Source of the DNA: Buddleja alternifolia
Taxonomy: Eukaryota > Streptophyta > Magnoliopsida > Lamiales > Scrophulariaceae
Direction of reading: 5' to 3'
Assembly (NCBI GenBank): GCA_019426215.1
Contig: CM033404.1
Location: forward strand, 25,426,843-25,490,842
Length of the DNA: 64,000 nt
Positions 57,056 to 64,000 of this stretch are shown here, piece after piece. The position numbers were made by a program, and so were the translations under genes. Each line of letters opens with the position of its first letter. Within the stretch, counting starts at the first letter, position 1. The notes beneath the pieces are model-generated. The model saw nothing but the letters and a program-made list of their open reading frames with translations, searched no databases and was not told the DNA's origin.

Positions 57056-58197
57056 TCAAGGTACATTCTTTGTTGAAGTTAACTTCTCGGTTAACGATTC
57101 TTCTTGGTTTCTAGACACTGGATGTGGAGTTCATATCTGCAATAACTTGCAGGAGATAACAAGAATCAAGGAGCTAAGTAGAGGAGACATGACCCTGTGG
57201 ATGGGAAATGGAGCACGGGTTGCTGCCAAGGCCATGGGGGCGATCTACTTAGGGATAGGAGATAAAAAATTTAGTATTAAATTCTGTTTATTTTGTTCCT
57301 GAAATAATAAGAAACATTATCTCGATTCCGGTGTTGGATAAAGAGGGTTATTGTTTTGAGATTCATAATAAAATTTGCTTTTGTCCTATGAATTGTCACT
57401 TATTATGGAATCAGAATTGTAAGATGGAGTTTATACTGTTTTCCCAACAATTTCTAATCTCAATATTCAACAAAGAAATAAACGTAAATGAGATAATCAA
57501 GCGAACACACTAATGTGGCATGAGAGACTAGGTTATATCTCCAAAGAAAGAATTCGAAGCTTGGCAACTCATTCAGGTATTCAAGACTTACATGAATTGA
57601 CAACTTGCGAATCGTGTCTCAAAGGGAGAATGACCAAGTTGCCATTTTTGGGCAAAGCGGAACGAGCCACAAGTCCATTGGACTTGATCCATATGGACGT
57701 CTGCAGCCCTATGAGTATAAATGCTTGAGGAGGGTTTAGCTACTTCATAACCTTCATCGATGATCATTCTTGATATGGTTACGTATATCTGATGAGATAT
57801 AAATTTGAATCCTTTGAGAAATTTAAGGAGTTTAGATATGAGGTAGAGAAGCAACTTGGAAAAAGTATTAAAGCTCTTCGATTTGATCGGGGAGGAGAAT
57901 ACTTGTCTTCCGAGTTCATTGATTATCTTAAAGAGAATGGGATTCTCTTATAGTGGACCCCGCTAGGCACGCCTCAACATAACCGGGTAGCTGAGCTTAG
58001 GAATCGAACATTGTTGGATATGATTCGATCCATGATGAGTTTCACTGAAGTTCCTAAGTCCATATGGGGCTATGCTTTAGAAACGGCAACCTATCTGTTG
58101 AATAGAGCGTCGTCCAAGGATGTGCCCAAGACCCCGTATGAAACTTGGTGTGGAAAGTCACCCTCGTATGCTCACTTGAGAATATGGGGGTGCCCCG
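57056..58197 (+). pseudogene. pol: F: pol (PR and integrase), broken
   Basis: Protease has FLDTGCGVHICNN. A shift near 57290 ends the gag-PR frame. The integrase zinc region (WHERLGYISKERIR, CESC) is at 57513-57728, where TGA replaces an expected Arg codon. The core segments FIDDHS, RFDRGGEY and RNRTLLDMIRSMM follow, with more stops near 57770 and 57950. It is interrupted after GCP by G. Confidence 0.88.
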
Positions 58198-58217
58198 TGT
58201 TAGGATTATGCCCTCTA

Positions 58218-58869
58218 GGTGAGAGGATACATGGTGGGATCTATAACTAATGATCTTCAAAGATCACATGATAAGATGCCCACTGAAAGAGCTATCCTAG
58301 CTCACCTGGTAGAGCTCTATGGAGAGCATAGTCAAACTGCTCGATATGAGATATCGAAAGAGCTCTTCGGAGCCAATATGAAAGAAAGTGAGAAGGTGGG
58401 TGATCATGTCCTTAAAATGATTTTGAGGATCAAGAAATTGGAAGCTCTTGAATTCACCATGAACGCCACCCTTTAAACTGACTTAATCTTGCAGTCTCTT
58501 CCTGATTCCTTTTCCTAATTTGTGGTTAACTTTAACTGCAATGAGATAGAGTGCAATTTAGCTGGGCTAATGAACAAATTGGTTACTACACAATCTCAAA
58601 TGAAACCAAAGGGAAAGGAAACTGCCTTGCTCATCTCTTCTAAACCTAAAAAGTCTAAGTCTATAAAGAAGAAGAACAAGAAAAAGTCTGGCGAGCTTGG
58701 AGCTCAAAGGGGTGTCAAGAAGGGTAAGGGAAAGGCTCAAGGGTTTTACAAGAGCAAAGGGCCTAAGAAAATGGATAGATGTCTCGAATGCGGTGAGCTT
58801 GGGCACTGGAAAAGGAACTGTCCCAAATTAGGCAAAGGCGCACAAGGTATAGAACTACTTGTTTTTTAA
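58218..58869 (+). pseudogene. gag: G: gag, 5' truncated
   Basis: It begins at the codon for YMVGSITNDLQRSHDKM, the equivalent of residue about 75 of B gag. TAA at 58476 replaces CAA, and another stop is near 58517. The zinc knuckle CLECGELGHWKRNC is at about 58781-58822. Confidence 0.87.
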
Positions 58870-61534
58870 ACTAACTGTTCTATGACCGTATTTTCTACCT
58901 CGTGGATTCTGGACTCAGGGGCTAGTGCCCATGTATGTTGTTTGGATCAAGATCTGCAGAGAAGTAGAAAGCTGGGCCGAGAAGAAGTGATGATCAAAGT
59001 AGGCAGCGAGGAAAGCATCGCAGCTACTAGGATTGGATCTACTTCTCTTTATTTGAATTCTGGACATTTAATGTATTAGATAATGTTTTAGTGTATCAGA
59101 ATTCTGGATATTTATTTGAATTCTGGACTTCTACTTCATCACTTTCACAGACGATCATTCAAGATATGGTCTAGTGTATCTGATGAAGCAAAAGTCTGAA
59201 TCCTTTGAAAGGTTCAAGGAGTTCAAAGCCTTAGTAGAAAATCAAACTGGGCAAAATATAAAAACTCTACGATCGGATCGTGGAGGAGATTATATGAGTG
59301 CCGAGTTTGATGAATTCCTTAGACAACAAGAAATAATGTTACAACTAACACCACCAGCAACTCCTCAACTAAATGGAGTAGCCGAGCGAAGGAACCAAAC
59401 ATTGTTGGACATGGTTCGTTCCATGCTTAGTTACATTGATTTACCCATTTTACTGTGGGGACACGTGCTCCTTTTTGCTGCTCATGTTTTGAACAGATGT
59501 CCCTCCAAATTCGTTCCTAAAACTCCGCATGAGATGTGGAATAATAGAAAACCGAGTCTTAATCACATTACGATTTGGGGATGTCCCGCTTATGTCAAGA
59601 AGACTAAAGTGGATAAATTAAAGACAAGATCCCTCATGGGACGTTTCATTGGTTATCCTGAGGATTCCATGGGATTTTTCTTTTACCTGCATGATGATCT
59701 GAGAATCATCGTGGCCCTACAAGCTCACTTCCTTGAAGATGAGTTCATCTTGGAAGGGGGCAAAGGTAGGAAAATTGTTCTACAAGATTAAAATGAAACT
59801 CCCTCAGAGACATCTGTCCAGGAACCAAGGCCTGAACCAATAATAGCACAACCTCCACGTAGATTTGGTAGAATACCACATGAACCTGAGAGGTATGGGT
59901 ATCTACTGCAAGGGGAGCTAGAGCTTCACACTATAGTACAAGAAGGTCATGAATATGATCCTTGTACCTATGATCAAGCGATGGTGGATGTCGACGCTTC
60001 AAGATGGCGAGAATCCATGGAAACAGAAATGGACTCTATGCAATCGAACTAAGTCTGGACTTTGGTAGATCGTCCTGAAGGTATCAAACCTATAGGATGT
60101 AAGTGGATCTACAAAAGAAAGATAGGTAGCGATGGCAAGGTTGACACCTTTAAAGCCAGGCTTGTAGCGAAAGGGTATAGTCAAAGAGAAGGAATTGACT
60201 ATCAAAAAACCTTTTCACCCATGACCATTATCAAGTCCATACGAATACTGTTATCCATAGCTGCATACTTAGATTATGAGATATGGCAGATGGATGTCAA
60301 ACCGGCTTTTCTGAATGGATTTCTCGAGGAGGATATCTATATGGAACAGCTAAAGGGTTTTGTATCTGAGTCCAATATCCATAAAGTATGCAAACTTGAG
60401 AGGTCCATATATGGTCTCAAGCAAGCATCTAGAAGCTGGAATCTCTGTTTTGATGAAGTAGTAAAGGGATATGGCTACATCAAGAATGAAGATGAACCTT
60501 GTGTCTACAAGAAGACTAGTGGGAGAAAACTCTCGATCTTAGTACTATATGTGGATGACATTCTGCTTATAGGAAATGACGTAGGAATGCTCACCACAGT
60601 CAAGAAATGGTTTTCAAGTACGTTTTCCATGAAAGACTTGGGAGAAGCGACATACATTCTTAGAATCCGTATCTACAAGGATAGAACAAATAGACTGATA
60701 GGTCTCTCTCAAGCCGTTTACTTAGAAAAGGTCCTAAAGAGGTTTAGGATGGACAATTCTAAGAAAAGGTTTCTTCCCATGAGGCATGGAGTACACTTGT
60801 CCAAGTCTATGTGCCCTCAAAGTGAGGAAGATAGGTAGGAGATGAGTAATGTACCATATGCTTCTGTAGTAGGTAGTCTGATGTATGAAATGCTATGTAC
60901 TAGACCCAACATTGCCTATGTTGTGAGCGTGGTGAGTCGATTTCGGGCAAACCCGGGAAAGGAACATTGGATAGCTGTGAAAAATATCCTAAAGTATCTG
61001 AAAAGAACTAAGGATATGATTCTCAACTATGGAGGTGGAGACCTGAAGATGGAAGGTTATTCTAATTTAGACTTTCAATCTGATGTTGACGAACGAAAAT
61101 CCACTTTGGGGTTTGTTTTTACTCTCAATGGTGGAGCGGTGTCTTGGAAAAGTTCCAAGCAAAGCACAACCGTTGATTCCACCACTAAAGCGGAGTATGT
61201 GGAAGCCTCAAAGGCAGCAAAAGAAGTTGTTTGGATGAGAAAGATTCTTGGAGAACTTGAATCGGTCCCTAGTGCTCAGCTCTAGTTACCACTTTATTGT
61301 GATAACAATGGAGCTATAGCGCAAGACAAGGAACCGAGGTCCCATAACAAATCCAAACATATTGAGAGAAGATTTCACATCATCAGGGAGATCGTTGGCA
61401 GAGGAGAGATAGCAATGCAAAAAATAGCCTCAGCTGACAATGTAGATAACCAGTTCACCAAACCACTACCTCAGGCTGTTTTGGACCGACACCTGGAAAG
61501 GATGGGTATTAGATACCACAATGAGTGGCATTGA
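58870..61534 (+). pseudogene. pol: G: pol (PR-INT-RT-RH) with an integrase deletion
   Basis: Protease ILDSGASAHV is near 58905. A deletion with rearranged filler at about 59045-59135 removes the rest of protease and the integrase zinc region. The core resumes at RYGLVYLMKQKS and continues through LRSDRGGDYMS and QLNGVAERRNQTLLDM. RT (60062-60838) has YKWIYKRK-like CKWIYKRKIG, MDVKPAFLNG and the intact YVDD at 60548-60559. RNase H (60842-61285) has NGGAVSWKSSKQ and ends near TGA 61532. Stops interrupt at 59789, 60051 and 60836. Confidence 0.9.
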
Positions 61535-61538
61535 GTGA

Positions 61539-61549
61539 AAGTGGGAGAT
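61539..61549 (+). other. G: polypurine tract
   Basis: AAGTGGGAGAT directly before the LTR, identical to that of A. Confidence 0.85.
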
Positions 61550-63323
61550 TGTTAGGATTATGCTCTCACATGCCACAGAGGATAGTATGAATAGGGCATC
61601 TATCTTGTATTGAACTTAAATATTATTTATAATAAAAGGCATCATTTAAGTTTTCACATAATTCTTATCTGCATCTATAAGTTGTGTAAAACTTTTTGTC
61701 CATATTTTCAGTGCGATCCCTCTACTTCCTATGGGATAGGAAGAGTGGCACTAGAGAGATCGATCTTGATTACTAAAACAAGTTCGCAAGTAATATGAAG
61801 TCTTTAATGGATAAATAAAGACTTCGAATACTTGTACAATCTTAACTCTGACATGGGAGTGCCTGTTTGGAATCATGGGATGATAGGAGATTAAGATTAT
61901 AGGCACATCAGTGGAACCGTTATGCTCGAACACGACTCGCATCGGTTCTGTCACATAGGTTTTCACTCTGTGACTGTCAATGATATAACTGATTATGCGT
62001 AATAGGTATATGTGAACCTTTGACCTGAAGTATCAGGCTGAAGATACACTTGTGACGTCAAGTCTTTCACTAGAGTAGTTAGACCCAATTCACCCTTTGG
62101 TGGGGTCAACCTCAAAATGCGAACTTGATGGGCAAGTGCTAGTCTTAGCAGATATCTAAGAGGGATTTGTTCTCTCATAAGTGAATGAGAATGTACCATA
62201 CGTAATTACAGATAAATAGAGATCAAAGTGTTTGGCCAAAGCAAACGAGATGATTGTGCTAGGCACCAAATCGATCTCAATGATCTCGTATTTTTATAAT
62301 TTATACATATGGTCAAGTCCAGTGAGTTTTACATAACCATGACTCTCACTTGACCGGGGAACGTGAACAAAGGGTTTATACATACACGATACTTACGATT
62401 GAAAGGTTGTGGAATGATCCATTCATTCGTATTTCATTTGGGCTACGAAGTGGGCCACAAAACTGGCTAAGTGTTACCTACTTCCTTTAGTTTCCTCTCA
62501 TTGCCAAATGAAACGAACTTAAAAAGTCGCGCTAAAGAATTGTTGAAGAAAATTGAAAAAAGGGATTTTCTATTTTCTATTTTATTTTGGAGAGATTTAA
62601 TTTATTGGATAAGTTAAATAATTAATTGCTTATTGGATAAGATAATTAATTATTGGATAAGATTAATTATTAATTAATTTCCTAGAGAAATATATTAATG
62701 AATTAACTTATTAATTAATTTTATTATTTAATTAATATATTTATTTATTGGATAAAATAAATAATTAATTGAATAAAGAAATTAACAAAACAACAGAATT
62801 CTGGGCCCTATATGGGGCGTCCTCATTAGGCTAGGTTGGATGATCAAATTGGTCTCTTTTGTTTTGTCTTGGTGAACAAGTCATTGAGTTATAAAAGGGC
62901 TCTCTTGACTTTAAACCTAGTGAAGTGAAAACATTATATGAATTGTAACTCTCTAAAGAATAGAAGAAGAAAAATATCCCCCCTCTCTATACACCAAAGT
63001 CGTCGCCCCTACAGAGAACAAGAAGGGAATTTTTCGTCATCAATTCGCGCGTGATAATTTAGAGGCAACATGATTCGTTGTTGGATTCATCTACAACTTC
63101 AAGAATTGAAGAACACGAGGGTTGATGAATTCAAGAAGTTCATTAATCTAAAGTTTAAAAGAAGAATTGGATTCTCCTACCACCTCGCTTCAACGGGTAA
63201 GTCGAATTTACTCGTTAATGCATGTTTGAGATTCAATTATGCGAATTAGTGTACACTTTTGGGTTTTAATTAAATTTTATAAATCCTTCCGCTGCGTTTA
63301 TGTGTTTTTACACAAACCCAACA
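61550..63323 (+). repeat. G: 3' LTR
   Basis: It starts TGTTAGGATTATGCTCTCAC and ends AAACCCAACA, 1,774 bp. It aligns with the 5' LTR of B. TATAAAAGG at 62890-62898 is the likely TATA box. GC-rich GGGCCC and GGGGCGTCC lie 40-85 bases upstream. Confidence 0.92.
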
Positions 63324-63416
63324 CCCCGCTTATGTAAAGCATTTAATGGGAGACAAATTGGATCCCAAATCCTCTTTGTGTTATTTTGTAGGATATCCAA
63401 AGGAAACTATTGGACA
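63324..63416 (+). pseudogene. pol: F: integrase piece after G
   Basis: After the TSD the frame continues CPAYVKHLMGDKLDPKSSLC, then FVGYPKETIGH, matching A at 4640-4745. It stops at a deletion joint. Confidence 0.85.
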
Positions 63417-64000
63417 CTGCTTAAATGATGTGATTAATCAATTTGAGGAAATTAGGAAAGTCTAGTCCTTTCCTAATAAGGAATATGAATTAATTGAGGC
63501 GATTCAATTAATTCAACTATTTTAATTAATCTTGTAGAATTAATTAAATTAATGGACTTAGTAGAGTCCAAGTATTTTATTTAGTTGGGCTTGGCCCAAG
63601 TTAAATAAATAAGCCAATTGGAATAAGTAATATCAACATAATTATACGGGGTTTAATTATATGGGAATATTTAATTGATGGGTTTAGCCCATAATTAAAT
63701 ATGGAGTCAAGAATTAATTCTTGGATTCCAATTAAAGGATGATAGCCGGTTTTTGAGCCTAAGATGAGAGGGGTTCGAATTCGTGGTGAAGAAGAAAAGG
63801 GTTTTCTTCTTCTCCAAGTCTTGCAGTTGGATTAGGATTCTAGGACTCCTATTTTATATATATGTGAATGCAAGACTAAAACCCTCAGCCTCCTATGAGT
63901 GTAAAATTCGAACTCTAGCTGGAAAAAGAAGAGAGTTTTTTTTTTTCCTTGTCATCCTTGAGAAAAAAATCTCCCCCTACCTTGTTCCAATATGACATTG
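63417..64000 (+). repeat. F: 3' LTR, partial
   Basis: It matches 53530-54118 of the 5' LTR. The first 1.1 kb of the LTR, plus RT, RNase H and the polypurine tract, are deleted. A TATA-like TATATATA is at 63855-63862. It runs off the window. Confidence 0.88.

Larger units (their letters stand above)
58198..63323 (+). mobile_element. G: Ty1/copia element nested in F
   Basis: A close relative of B in + orientation. CCCCG at 58193-58197 and 63324-63328 is its TSD. The 5' LTR, leader and start of gag are almost all deleted. Only about 20 bases of LTR (TGTTAGGATTATGCCCTCTA) join directly to gag. The 3' LTR is complete. Confidence 0.92.
52422..64000 (+). mobile_element. F: Ty1/copia element, runs off the right edge
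   Basis: It has a 5' LTR, primer site, leader, gag, protease and integrase, then the G insertion, a short integrase piece, a deletion, and the 3' LTR to the end of the window. RT and RNase H are absent because of the deletion. Confidence 0.9.

Noticed and set aside
1..64000. Host genes, tRNA, rRNA or organelle insertions
   Set aside because: Every sizeable segment could be assigned to a retroelement, LTR, leader or MITE. I saw no tRNA-like or rRNA-like sequence beyond primer-binding sites.

Overview
The window is plant nuclear DNA, most likely from a eudicot, made almost entirely of nested LTR retrotransposons. The evidence is Ty1/copia gag-pol genes with tRNA-iMet-type primer sites, an Athila-type Ty3/gypsy element with a tRNA-Asp-type primer site, 5-bp target-site duplications (TSDs), and a Mutator-like MITE. 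I found no host gene, rRNA, tRNA or CRISPR array. The species cannot be named from sequence alone. Elements are labelled here J, A, H, B, C1, C2, K, I, F and G.

Layout. 1-332 is the end of a copia LTR (J). 333-29311 is copia element A (+), split by two insertions: Athila-like H (6445-18424, - strand, TSD TATAC) in its RNase H gene, and copia element B (18947-27389, - strand, TSD CCATA/TCATA) in its 3' LTR. A lies in the pol gene of an older SIRE-type copia element, C1 (29312-36616). C1 is followed, inside its own 3' LTR, by its sister C2 (36617-52421). The C2 reverse transcriptase is split by a solo copia LTR, K (42712-46333, TSD CTAAT). K itself contains a solo Athila-type LTR, I (42936-44453, TSD GCTGT). 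The 3' part of C2 is followed by copia element F (52422 to beyond the window end). The F integrase is split by copia element G (58198-63323, TSD CCCCG).

Genes. Every gag-pol is broken by stops, frameshifts or deletions, and many stops look like C-to-T decay. The most notable content is outside gag-pol. C1 and C2 carry a third gene of about 1,400 codons after pol. In C2 it looks like a complete plant gene cassette: TATA-like box, CT-rich leader, CAATGGC start context and two short GT-AG introns. Both introns recur at the same phase in C1, where a 952-bp MITE has landed inside intron 1. H also carries a third ORF after integrase, on the same strand as its pol. It is preceded by an array of the palindrome AACGCCGCGGCGTT that also sits just upstream of the TATA box in the H LTRs, which suggests a second, internal promoter. 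The leaders of A and F share a palindrome at the same offset from the LTR and a long-range stem, so they are candidates for RNA dimerisation and packaging signals.
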